This document shows positions 24,958-33,747 of a DNA stretch of 64,000 bases, one piece after another. Numbering within the stretch: position 1 is the first letter of the stretch; every line of letters begins with the position of its first letter. Source of the stretch: Candidatus Poribacteria bacterium (GTDB lineage: Bacteria; Poribacteria; WGA-4E; WGA-3G); assembly GCA_958295815.1 (NCBI GenBank), contig OY282374.1:1446856-1510855 (forward strand), in the 5' to 3' direction. Below the pieces are notes generated by a model. It had not been told where the DNA came from and searched no databases. It saw nothing but the letters and a program-made list of their open reading frames with translations. Position numbers and translations under genes: made by a program.

Positions 24958-26745
24958 ATTCGTAGTCTATTAGGTCTCAAGAAGTATGTTATTCGATATA
25001 GATACGCCATCTCACTCAGTTTCGGCCTTGTGATTTTTACGAATGCGCTGCTTCTCATCAGTCCGAAAATCCTCCAGATGGTTATTGATGAGTTAGAACG
25101 CGCTTGGAGAAGCGAGAATGACCCAAACTTTGTGGGTCCAATTTTTACGGTATCTCCAGGACGGATTCTGTTTTTCGCTTTGCTTATTTTTGGGGTAGCA
25201 CTCTTTGCGGGTATCCTACGCTTTATCCAACGTCGGACGATCCAAGGGGTCGCACGGCAGATGGAATTTCATCTGCGAGCGGACTTCTTTCTCCATCTCC
25301 AGAAACTTTCCGCTGCCTATTACGATAACGTCCGCACCGGCGATTTGATGACGCGCGCAACCAGTGATCTCAACTCGATTAGGATGGTGTTGAGCAGTGC
25401 TGTCATGTATACTGCCGATGCAATCGTGTTTTTTGGTCTCGCACTTGTCATTATGATTCGCATTGATGCAACCCTTACTTTTGTCGCCTTGCTGTCCTAT
25501 CCAGTACTTGCCGTCTTGATTCGTTCCCTTGGAAAGCGGTTGCATGCACGCTACGAAGCCATCCAAGAGGGGTTTTCGATCCTGAACACCAAGGTACAAG
25601 AGAATTTATCCGGTGTGCGCGTTATCAAGGCGTACACGCTTGAAGCGAGTGAGATTGATCACTTTCAGGAATTGAATCGTGATTTTGTCGACCGCAACCA
25701 CCGACAGATCCGACTCATGGCATTTTTCTTTCCACTTTTCCGCTTTCTACCCGGTATCGGTGGTGTCGTTCTGCTTTTGATGGGTGGTCTCCATGTAATT
25801 GATGGAAAAATTTCATTCGGCGAATTCGTTGCGTTCAACGCGTATCTTATGATGCTAGTCCGCCCAATGATTACCCTCGGTTTTATTGTAAATACTTTTG
25901 AACGCGGTGCAGCTTCTATGGACCGAATGACCGCTATCCTTGATGAGAAGCCGGAGATCTTTGATGGTGAGCAGGTGAAATGGGGAATTAGGGATATTGA
26001 AGGCGAAATTGAATTTAGAAACCTCAATTTTGCGTATCCGGATGGTCCACCTGTGCTTAAAAACATTAACCTCAAGATTGAGCGTGGCATGACCCTCGCA
26101 ATTGTCGGCGGCACTGGATCCGGAAAGTCCACCTTTGTCAACCTTATTCCGCGCATCCGTCAAGCAGAACGTGGCACAGTCTTTATTGACGGGGTAGACA
26201 TCCAGGATATTCCGCTGCAGGTCCTACGTTCCAATATTGGGTTTGTCGAGCAGGAACCTTTTCTCTTCTCTGACTATTTGCGAAATAACATCACCTACGG
26301 TCTTGAGGTAGCGAACGATGAGGAAGTAAAGGAAGCAGCGCATACTGCAGATCTCCTTGAACAGATTGAGGAATTCCCTGACGGATTGGAGACCTTCCTC
26401 GGTGAACGTGGGATAACTATTTCAGGTGGACAACGTCAAAGGAGCGCACTCGCGCGCGCAATTATCATTAAACCCAAAATTCTTATCCTTGACGATGCCT
26501 TCGCGAATGTGGATACCCAGACCGAAGACACTATTCTCAGTCGACTTGACGATATTATGAAGAATCGCACGACGATACTCATTTCGCATCGTATTTCTAC
26601 CGTCAAAGACGCCGATCACATTATCGTTCTCAATGATGGTAGCATTGTTGAGGCAGGCACACACGAGCAGCTGCTTGAGCACAGTGGAATTTATGCTGGC
26701 ATTTACGAAACGCAACTCTTGCAAGATGAACTTGAGGAACTTTAA
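24958..26745 (+). CDS. ABC exporter subunit 1, degenerate NBD; ATT start
   Basis: About 595 residues: six membrane segments then a nucleotide-binding domain. Walker A is GGTGSGKST, the signature is ISGGQRQRSA, and Walker B ends ILILDDAF, with Asp where the catalytic Glu should be, as in one half of heterodimeric exporters. The first membrane segment (KKYVIRYRYAISLSFGLVI) begins upstream of the first ATG/GTG/TTG (GTG at 25030). Between the stop at 24910 and that GTG the only plausible start is ATT at 24958, seven bases after AAAGGGG. The partner subunit follows after 14 bases. Substrate unknown (drug or lipid). Confidence 0.85.
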   Translation: MRSLLGLKKYVIRYRYAISLSFGLVIFTNALLLISPKILQMVIDELERAWRSENDPNFVGPIFTVSPGRILFFALLIFGVALFAGILRFIQRRTIQGVARQMEFHLRADFFLHLQKLSAAYYDNVRTGDLMTRATSDLNSIRMVLSSAVMYTADAIVFFGLALVIMIRIDATLTFVALLSYPVLAVLIRSLGKRLHARYEAIQEGFSILNTKVQENLSGVRVIKAYTLEASEIDHFQELNRDFVDRNHRQIRLMAFFFPLFRFLPGIGGVVLLLMGGLHVIDGKISFGEFVAFNAYLMMLVRPMITLGFIVNTFERGAASMDRMTAILDEKPEIFDGEQVKWGIRDIEGEIEFRNLNFAYPDGPPVLKNINLKIERGMTLAIVGGTGSGKSTFVNLIPRIRQAERGTVFIDGVDIQDIPLQVLRSNIGFVEQEPFLFSDYLRNNITYGLEVANDEEVKEAAHTADLLEQIEEFPDGLETFLGERGITISGGQRQRSALARAIIIKPKILILDDAFANVDTQTEDTILSRLDDIMKNRTTILISHRISTVKDADHIIVLNDGSIVEAGTHEQLLEHSGIYAGIYETQLLQDELEEL

Positions 26746-26759
26746 AGGAGGATCCGCCT

Positions 26760-28565
26760 GTGTTTGGCATGGGAGGCGATCTATACGAATATAGCGATGA
26801 AGAGCAAGACTTGGGAAAGGTCTATGATCGGGTGCTGATGAAGCGTCTCATGGCGTATCTGAAACCCTACAAATTCCAGTTGCTCATCATTGGATCCCTC
26901 ATGATTGGGAATACACTCGCGCGTTTAGCAGGACCGTATCTGATGCAAGTCGCCATCGACGAGCATATTAATCCCGGCGTAAGAGAGGGATTAATCACAG
27001 TCGCAATTTGGCTCGTGTTGGCGTTGATTGGCGAGTTCGTGTTTAGTTACTTTGAGGAATATCGCATGCAAATGATCGGGCAACATGTCATGCGCGATTT
27101 ACGGCACACCCTTTTTTCACATCTACAACGCTTGGACGTGCAGTTTTTCGATAAAAATCCGGTCGGTCGGTTGATGACCCGTGTTATGGGAGATGTTCAG
27201 GTTCTCAATGAACTTTTTGCCTCCGGTGTGATTACTGTTTTCGCGAATCTGCTCCAGATCTTGGGGATTATGGTGGCGATGCTTCTCTATAACTGGAAGC
27301 TTGCACTTGTGACGTTCATGGTGATCCCGATCATTTTTGCTGCAACGCTCGTCTACCAAATCTATTCGCGTCGAGCGTTCCGAGAACAACGTAAGCAGCT
27401 TGCGCGCATTAATGCCTTTTTGCAGGAAAATATCGTTGGAATGACGACGATGAAACTTTTCGCACAAGAGCGACGGAGTCATCTTCGGTTTAACGAACGG
27501 AATCGCAGATACCTCGCCGCCAACCTTCGGAGTATCTTCTATTTTTCTATTTTTCATCCATTAATTGAGGTGACAGCAACTCTTGCAACAGCCGTGATTA
27601 TCTGGTACGGCGGCGGACAAATTGTGCAAAACGCGCTAACCTTTGGAGTATTAGTCGCATTTCTTCGTTATGCTGAACGCTTCTTCTGGCCCATCCGCGA
27701 ACTGAGCGAAAAGTATACCATCTTCCAAAACGCCATGGCATCATCAGAGCGTATCTTTCAGTTACTCGATACGCAACCGACTATTGGATCTACCGTCCCT
27801 AAAAGTGGACCCAAAACGCTGAAAGGCGAAATTGAGTTTAGGAACGTTTGGTTTGCATATAATGACGATGACTATGTTTTGCGAGATGTCTCGTTCAAAG
27901 TGAAGCCCGGTGAAAAGGTCGCACTTGTAGGACATACTGGAGCAGGAAAAACCTCTATCATCAACCTTCTCTGCCGATTCTATGAGGTTAACAAAGGGCA
28001 GATCTTGGTTGACGGTGTGGATATCCGAGAGATGAACTTAGAGGAACTACGTGAAGCAATCAGCATTGTGCAACAAAATATTTTCCTTTTCTCCGATTCA
28101 ATTGAGCGGAATATCAGTTTGGGGAATACATCAATCTCTTCGGAACAGGTGGCTCGTGCTGCAAAAGATGTGCATTTAGATCGGTTTGTCCAGAGGATGC
28201 CTGATATCTATGGTACGGAGATCAAAGAGGATGGTGCAGGATTGTCCGTTGGACAGAAGCAGTTAGTTGCCTTTGCGCGTGCTTTAGCCTCTGATCCGAG
28301 TATTCTTATCCTTGATGAAGCTACTTCCAGTGTTGACACCGAAACCGAAATCCTGATTGAAGATGCGGTCAATCGCCTGATGGAAAACCGAACCTCTGTT
28401 GTAATTGCGCACCGTCTCTCGACTATCCAAAATTCGGATAAGATTATTGTCATGCATCGCGGTGAAATTAGGGAAACTGGCTCACACAACGAGTTGTTAC
28501 AGCAGGGAGGCATCTATTATCGGTTGTACCAGTTGCAATACAAGGGGCAGGAGAAAAGAGACTGA
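26760..28565 (+). CDS. ABC exporter subunit 2, catalytic NBD
   Basis: A 601-residue partner of the preceding gene, with six membrane segments and an ATPase domain: Walker A GHTGAGKTS, signature LSVGQKQLVAFA and Walker B ILILDEATSS with the catalytic Glu present. The acidic N-terminal extension (about 30 residues, DLYEYSDEEQDLGKVYD) is typical of the BmrD/YheH-like half of heterodimeric type IV exporters. The GTG start follows AAAGGAGG by eight bases. It ends 15 bases from the convergent DUF6785 gene, with no room for a terminator. Confidence 0.9.
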   Translation: MFGMGGDLYEYSDEEQDLGKVYDRVLMKRLMAYLKPYKFQLLIIGSLMIGNTLARLAGPYLMQVAIDEHINPGVREGLITVAIWLVLALIGEFVFSYFEEYRMQMIGQHVMRDLRHTLFSHLQRLDVQFFDKNPVGRLMTRVMGDVQVLNELFASGVITVFANLLQILGIMVAMLLYNWKLALVTFMVIPIIFAATLVYQIYSRRAFREQRKQLARINAFLQENIVGMTTMKLFAQERRSHLRFNERNRRYLAANLRSIFYFSIFHPLIEVTATLATAVIIWYGGGQIVQNALTFGVLVAFLRYAERFFWPIRELSEKYTIFQNAMASSERIFQLLDTQPTIGSTVPKSGPKTLKGEIEFRNVWFAYNDDDYVLRDVSFKVKPGEKVALVGHTGAGKTSIINLLCRFYEVNKGQILVDGVDIREMNLEELREAISIVQQNIFLFSDSIERNISLGNTSISSEQVARAAKDVHLDRFVQRMPDIYGTEIKEDGAGLSVGQKQLVAFARALASDPSILILDEATSSVDTETEILIEDAVNRLMENRTSVVIAHRLSTIQNSDKIIVMHRGEIRETGSHNELLQQGGIYYRLYQLQYKGQEKRD

Positions 28566-28580
28566 TGGGCAGCATAGGTA

Positions 28581-30506
28581 TCAATGCCAGACAATATATG
28601 TAGGCATTTCCAACACCAACCCAATCAGGCTCCACACACATCCAAGCGTATAATCCCCCAAGATGAGACCTAAAAAGAACGGCACTGCTTGTCGATAGAG
28701 TTTCACACCACCAAGTTTCAGCACAGTTGCTTTCGCCAACCAACTCAGGAAGATCGGAAACCATAACCCACCCATCCCTGTTCCACTCACAAGCACATAA
28801 CCACCCGGATGCAGGGGCCACCACAAAAATCGGATTTTCATAATCATCAGGAATATCGTGAACATGAAACTGCTACCGATAACACTGAGTTCCGGGACGC
28901 TCGTTTCCCGTGGACTCACAAGCCACGTTTGCAAACGGTTAAACGTTTCCCACCCCATGTAGACAATCCATCCGCGTGCTTTGCTGCCTGCTCCCATATC
29001 ATAGAGGACGTGCAGATATGCCCAAAACGTGATCAGGACTCCAAATACAACCGCAAGTATCATCCCAATGAGCAATTGTCGATATCCGATACGACTCCGC
29101 TCTGCTAATCGAAACGCCTCCAATTCACTGGGTGTCGGATGTGCTCGAAAACAGCGGACGAAGGGATAAAGGAAGGTCAACCCTGTTAGGTTAGCGGCAC
29201 CGAGACGACGCGTTCCTAATGCCAAGACCATCGTCCGGCCCGGATCAACAAAAATGAGTTGATGCAGCGGCGGTCCAATTTCGGCGCGAATACGTGTAAT
29301 ACCGATAACCAGCGGGAAGTAGAACAGAAAGAATAGCCCAATTGCCCAAAAGGTCATCCCCATCTGATGACAGAAAAAGAAGAGAAACAGCATCCCAACG
29401 GCGAACAAACCTGCAGCCGTGCGATAGCGCATCGGTTCATTGGAATCGTCGGGGGCAGATTCACCTGGACGTTGTGCAACACCAAAAACCTTCCGAAGAA
29501 TGCGTCCGTAGTGCCGCCTTCCCATCCACAGCGGAATGCATCCGAACGCAATCCATGCTCCTGTTTGTTGTTCAAGATGATAGATATTCCGTGCCCCAAA
29601 CGCATCCGTTACAATCAGTTGGATACGACTAAAAACCCAGAAAAACCAACACGAAAACGAGAGATCCAGTGGTGTGAAGAACATCAACCCGATGCTAAAC
29701 GGGTAGAAGGAAATACGAATCGGTCCCATCGCACTCCACGGTTTTGAACTGAATTGCCCGATAGTTTTCCCTTTGATCGGTAGCGCGGGTATATCAGGAA
29801 ACAGGTAGTTCAAGCCGTTGAGTAATTCAGCACTGCCCGCGAGTGCGAAACCGAGCCACATCCACGGTGAGGTGAAAAACCGTTTCGGATCACTCGTCAA
29901 TGCTAGTGGGAGTTGAACAATCGGATAGTTCAGACGTTCGTTTTCCGTCCACTGCTTTCGAAGGAAGACCGTTACAGCCAGCAGCGTCAGCCAAAGCGCA
30001 ATAACAAAACTCGACCAAGCAAGCACCGGCGGGACCCACGCGTCTAAGGTGGTGGGAGCATAGAGTGTGGAATCTCCGTTGTAGAAGCCGTCCAAAACCC
30101 GTGGACTTTTGACTGCGATCCACGTCGGGATGTGGTGTCCAAAAAGCGGGATCCATTCGTTCTCTGGTGATGCGAACTGAAATGTATGCGCGAGGACTGG
30201 GATGAGGTACCCCATCATTGTGTGCCCGCTGATGGTCGTTAGCATCACAACCATCACGTAGATGGTTTGCAAATCCGCCTGCGACATCGCCAGGCGCGGC
30301 ACAAATTTTTGAAATAGTAGGTTGATAAGGACAAAAACAAGGAGTGTAAAAACTGCGTTGAAAAACAGAGAGGCAATCGTCAATTGTGTAGAGTGCCACA
30401 CCTCCGTTCCCATCAGGCACCAGTAACTGTTGAAAGCGACGAGAAGCAACCCAATTAGTAGAATGTGCGGTTTGACTAAGTTCTGTTTGCTATTTCTATT
30501 AGCCAT
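28581..30506 (-). CDS. DUF6785-type polytopic membrane protein (copy B)
   Basis: A 641-residue membrane protein with about 12 hydrophobic segments, highly similar over its whole length to copy C at 31319 and more distantly to copy A at 7526. Conserved stretches include LDLSFSCWFF, ITRIRAEIGPPLHQL and the C-terminal FFLGLILGDYTLGC. Its ATG lies inside the 3' end of the PPS gene (8-base overlap), so translation is coupled to that gene. The function is unknown; coupling to a CoA-biosynthesis gene might point to transport of a related metabolite, which is speculation. Confidence 0.8.
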   Translation of the reverse strand: MANRNSKQNLVKPHILLIGLLLVAFNSYWCLMGTEVWHSTQLTIASLFFNAVFTLLVFVLINLLFQKFVPRLAMSQADLQTIYVMVVMLTTISGHTMMGYLIPVLAHTFQFASPENEWIPLFGHHIPTWIAVKSPRVLDGFYNGDSTLYAPTTLDAWVPPVLAWSSFVIALWLTLLAVTVFLRKQWTENERLNYPIVQLPLALTSDPKRFFTSPWMWLGFALAGSAELLNGLNYLFPDIPALPIKGKTIGQFSSKPWSAMGPIRISFYPFSIGLMFFTPLDLSFSCWFFWVFSRIQLIVTDAFGARNIYHLEQQTGAWIAFGCIPLWMGRRHYGRILRKVFGVAQRPGESAPDDSNEPMRYRTAAGLFAVGMLFLFFFCHQMGMTFWAIGLFFLFYFPLVIGITRIRAEIGPPLHQLIFVDPGRTMVLALGTRRLGAANLTGLTFLYPFVRCFRAHPTPSELEAFRLAERSRIGYRQLLIGMILAVVFGVLITFWAYLHVLYDMGAGSKARGWIVYMGWETFNRLQTWLVSPRETSVPELSVIGSSFMFTIFLMIMKIRFLWWPLHPGGYVLVSGTGMGGLWFPIFLSWLAKATVLKLGGVKLYRQAVPFFLGLILGDYTLGCVWSLIGLVLEMPTYIVWH

Positions 30507-31233
30507 TCCCGCACCTACTGATGTGCTGTAACGCTTTCTTTAGCACCGCTTTATTGCTGTATCTTGCCAGAGTGTCTTGTGCAGCAGGGACACTGAATTC
30601 CTGAATTTTTTCGTATAGTAACGGTAGTGCACGCACAACGTTATCCACGATTGTGATGCTTGCCTGTTGTGCTGTCCGGGACATCGGATTCAAATCGACG
30701 GTCACGACCGCTTTGCCTATCTTCCTGAGTGCTTCGCACCGGTCGCCATCCTCAAGCGGTACGAAGATGACATCCGCTTTAAAGATTCCATCTGGGTGCA
30801 CGAACTTTCGATTGGAGTCGATATAGGAGAGTTGTGCCTCGGTTGTAGGCATCAGAACGTCCGGGGCACCGTGCTTTAGGAGATATTCTCGTATTTTCTG
30901 TTCGCGTCCGGTTTCCGTATGGAAGATGTTCACTTCTAATGGCGCGTTCAGGACTTGCCCCAATTCGATGAGTGCGTCTGGGACTAACGCAGCCACGTTT
31001 CCGTTGACCGAAATGACAGGGTGTTCTGCCAGACGAAGCATTGCTGCGGCAGCGTGGATTGCTTCAATTGCGAACGGTTGTGTCGTTTCCCCAATGAGGT
31101 AATCAAAAGCCTCTCCACGTCCATGCGCGATGAGTCCGTGGATAGAAGTAATCCCTTGCTCTACACCTGCAACAATGGTATCTCGGAGTGTGAGGGAAAG
31201 GTATCGGGGATGTGTTTTCGGAACGTCGCTCAA
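30499..31233 (-). CDS. 4-phosphopantoate--beta-alanine ligase, archaeal type
   Basis: A 244-residue protein matching the archaeal phosphopantothenate synthetase family (COG1701/DUF137), which joins 4-phosphopantoate and beta-alanine with ATP on the way to coenzyme A. Recognised family stretches are HPRYLSL near the N-terminus, GLIAHGRGEAFDYLIGE, PVISVNGNVAALVP and VTVDLNPMSRTAQ. Bacteria normally use PanC then PanK instead, so the gene looks transferred or ancient. The matching pantoate kinase is not in the window. The start is TTG at 31233, eight bases after GAGGTG. It overlaps the start of DUF6785 copy B. Confidence 0.85.
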   Translation of the reverse strand: MSDVPKTHPRYLSLTLRDTIVAGVEQGITSIHGLIAHGRGEAFDYLIGETTQPFAIEAIHAAAAMLRLAEHPVISVNGNVAALVPDALIELGQVLNAPLEVNIFHTETGREQKIREYLLKHGAPDVLMPTTEAQLSYIDSNRKFVHPDGIFKADVIFVPLEDGDRCEALRKIGKAVVTVDLNPMSRTAQQASITIVDNVVRALPLLYEKIQEFSVPAAQDTLARYSNKAVLKKALQHISRCGNG

Positions 31234-31263
31234 TTGAAGAACACCTCAGTAAAGTTTGCGTCT

Positions 31264-31292
31264 ATTATACAGTGTTTTAGGTAAGTTTGCAA
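31264..31292 (-). promoter_or_regulatory. Promoter of PPS-DUF6785 operon
   Basis: Minus strand TTGCAA (plus 31287-31292), a 17-base spacer and TATAAT (plus 31264-31269), 31 bases before the TTG start. The stretch 31255-31298 is repeated with few changes at 33282-33325. Confidence 0.75.
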
Positions 31293-31318
31293 GCGGTGAT
31301 GTGTCTTACTTACCCTCA

Positions 31319-33244
31319 TTAATGCCAAACAATATAGGTTGGGATCTGGAGCACCAGTCCGATGAGGCTCCAGACACATCCGAGCGTGTAATCCCCTAAG
31401 ATTAGCCCCAAAAAGAACGGTATTGCTTGTCGGTAGAGTTTCACGCCGCCAATCTTTAACACGATTGCCTTCGCTAACCAACCCAGGAAGATTGTAAACC
31501 ATAATCTCCCCATTCCGCTACCACTGATTAACACATAGCCAGCAGGATGCAGGGGCCACCACAGAAACCGGATTTTCATGATCATCAGGAATATCGTGAA
31601 CATGAAACTGCTGCCGATAACACCGAGCTCCGGCACACCCGTCTCCCGCGGGCTAACAAGCCATGTTTGAAGACGATTGAACGTTTCCGACCCCATATAG
31701 ACGATCCAGCCACGTGCTTTGCTGCCTGCTCCCATATCATAGAGGACGTGCAGATATGCCCAAAACGTGATCAGGACTCCAAATACGATTGCCAATATCA
31801 TTCCGATGAGCAATTGTCGATATCCGATGCGGCTCCGTTCTGCCAGACGGAACGCCTCCAGTTCACTTGGTGTCGGATGCGCCCGGAAACATCGGACAAA
31901 CGGGTAGAGGAACGTTAGTCCCATCAAGTTGCTTGTGCCTAACCTGCGTGTGCCTAACGCCAATACCATTGTCCTTCCTGGATCAACAAGGATGAGTTGA
32001 TGAAGTGGTGGACCAATTTCGGCGCGAATACGGGTAATACCGATAATCATCGGAAAGTAGAAAAGAAAAAAGAGACCGATTGCCCAGAAGGTCATCCCCA
32101 TCTGAAAACAGAAGAAGAAAAGGAACATCAACCCTACGGTGAACAGTCCGGCGGCAGTGCGGTAACGCATCGGTTCTCCAGAATCATCAGGCGGTGCTTC
32201 ACCGCGGTGTTGTACGATCCCGAAAACTTTACGAATGATACGTCCATAGTGCCGTCGCCCCATCCACAATGGGATGCATCCGAACGCTATCCATGCCCCG
32301 ATCTGCTGTTCAAACCTATAGATGTCACGTGCACCGAGCATATCTGTCACTATCATCTGAATACGGGTCAGTAACCAGAAAAACCAGCACGAAAACGAGA
32401 GATCCAACGGCGTGAAGAACATCAACCCGATGCTAAACGGATAGAGGGAGATGCGAATGGGTCCCATCGCACTCCACGGCTTTGAACTGAATTGTCCAAG
32501 TATTCTGTTTCTAATAGGTAGGGACGGAATTTCTGGAAATAGGAAACTCAGTCCATTTAGCAGTTCTGCACTTCCCGCAACTGCGAATCCGACCCACATC
32601 CACCGGGAAGTAAAAAATCGTTTGGGGTCGCTGGTCAATGCCAATGGGAGCTGGACGATCGGATAGTTCAAACGTTCGTTTTCGGTCCACTGCTTCCTGA
32701 GAAAGACCGTTACTGCCAGCAACGTCAGCCAGAGCGCGATGACAAAACTCGACCAAGCCAACACCGGCGGGATCCAAGCGTTTAAAGTGGTAGAATTATA
32801 GAGTGTAGAATCTCCGTTGTAGAACCCGTCTAAGACTCGTGGGCTTTTGACTGCGATCCAACTGGGGATATTATTTCCAAAGAGCGATAGCCACTCATTT
32901 TCGGGAGTTGCGAACTGAAATGTATGCGCAAGGACAGGGATGAGGTATCCCATCATGGTATGTCCGCTGATCGTTGACACCATCACTACCATGACATAGA
33001 TGGTTTGTAAGTCGGCTTGCGACATCGCTAGACGCGGTACGAATCTTTGGAGCAATAGGTTGACAAGGACGAAAACGAGAAGGGTGAAAACCGCATTAAA
33101 GAACAGCGAGGCGATCGTCAGTTGCGTGGAGTGCCACACCTCCGTCCCCATCAGGCACCAGTAGCTATTAAAGGCGACGAGAGCCAACCCAATCAGTAGA
33201 ATATGCGGTTTAACAAGGTTCCGTTTCCCGTTTCCGTTAGCCAT
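31319..33244 (-). CDS. DUF6785-type polytopic membrane protein (copy C)
   Basis: A 641-residue paralog of copy B, the same length (1926 bp) and displaced by exactly 2738 bases. Differences are mostly conservative, such as LILVDPGRTM versus LIFVDPGRTM. A 74-base block (31713-31786) is identical to 28975-29048. The ATG at 33244 has AGGA upstream. It is not preceded by a PPS gene but by a short scar of one and by a near copy of the PPS promoter, so it appears to be the rearranged member of a tandem duplication. Function unknown. Confidence 0.8.
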   Translation of the reverse strand: MANGNGKRNLVKPHILLIGLALVAFNSYWCLMGTEVWHSTQLTIASLFFNAVFTLLVFVLVNLLLQRFVPRLAMSQADLQTIYVMVVMVSTISGHTMMGYLIPVLAHTFQFATPENEWLSLFGNNIPSWIAVKSPRVLDGFYNGDSTLYNSTTLNAWIPPVLAWSSFVIALWLTLLAVTVFLRKQWTENERLNYPIVQLPLALTSDPKRFFTSRWMWVGFAVAGSAELLNGLSFLFPEIPSLPIRNRILGQFSSKPWSAMGPIRISLYPFSIGLMFFTPLDLSFSCWFFWLLTRIQMIVTDMLGARDIYRFEQQIGAWIAFGCIPLWMGRRHYGRIIRKVFGIVQHRGEAPPDDSGEPMRYRTAAGLFTVGLMFLFFFCFQMGMTFWAIGLFFLFYFPMIIGITRIRAEIGPPLHQLILVDPGRTMVLALGTRRLGTSNLMGLTFLYPFVRCFRAHPTPSELEAFRLAERSRIGYRQLLIGMILAIVFGVLITFWAYLHVLYDMGAGSKARGWIVYMGSETFNRLQTWLVSPRETGVPELGVIGSSFMFTIFLMIMKIRFLWWPLHPAGYVLISGSGMGRLWFTIFLGWLAKAIVLKIGGVKLYRQAIPFFLGLILGDYTLGCVWSLIGLVLQIPTYIVWH

Positions 33245-33277
33245 TCTGGTTCCTGCTGATGTGCTGTAGTCTTAGCA
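33245..33277 (-). pseudogene. Scar of PPS gene 3' end ahead of copy C
   Basis: The bases before DUF6785 copy C align with the last roughly 40 bases of the PPS gene ahead of copy B: CTGATGTGCTGTA is identical (plus 33255-33267 versus the region just after 30515) and TTAGCAC recurs after a small indel. Upstream it joins directly to a copy of the PPS promoter leader (AGACGCAAA on the minus strand). This is what an internal deletion of a duplicated PPS gene would leave. Confidence 0.65.
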
Positions 33278-33290
33278 CAAATTTGCGTCT

Positions 33291-33319
33291 ATTATACAGT
33301 GCTTTGGGTAAGTTTTCAA
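33291..33319 (-). promoter_or_regulatory. Promoter of DUF6785 copy C
   Basis: Minus strand TTGAAA (plus 33314-33319), a 17-base spacer and TATAAT (plus 33291-33296). Spacer and flanks match the PPS promoter at 31264-31292, showing common descent. Confidence 0.75.
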
Positions 33320-33747
33320 GCGGAGATATTAGCGAGGTTTAACCTGAGTTGGTGTTAGCATGTATCCAAAAAAGCCAATATCCGATTATGCAATTTTTGC
33401 CTGTTTTATACAAATATTGCAGGGTATATCTACAATATATGCATATTAGCGATCAAAAAAGGATTATAGATGATGTTCTATTTCCTTTGCGGAACGGTTT
33501 TTTAGAAAAATGTGAGGACTAACGTCTTTTTGGATAAATATAGTGGACACTTGCGTTTTAGGCGGTTGCTGGTCCAAAATGTGTTTAGAATTTCCATAAA
33601 TAACACCATTTTTTGAGAGAACTGGCACAGAATTTGCTAAGTAACCTTGACGCGGAAAAATAAATTATATTTGCATGAAGCATTAATGAAGCTATCAGAA
33701 GACAGGCGAAAGCTATAACTTGAAGTAGGAGGCGTTGAGAAGGCTTG
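33320..33747. other. AT-rich gene-free region
   Basis: About 430 bases between divergent genes, clearly richer in A+T than the coding sequence around it. TTGACG at 33647-33652 is a possible -35 for the TPR gene, but the nearest -10-like sequence is too close. No gene, terminator or repeat was recognised. Confidence 0.4.
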
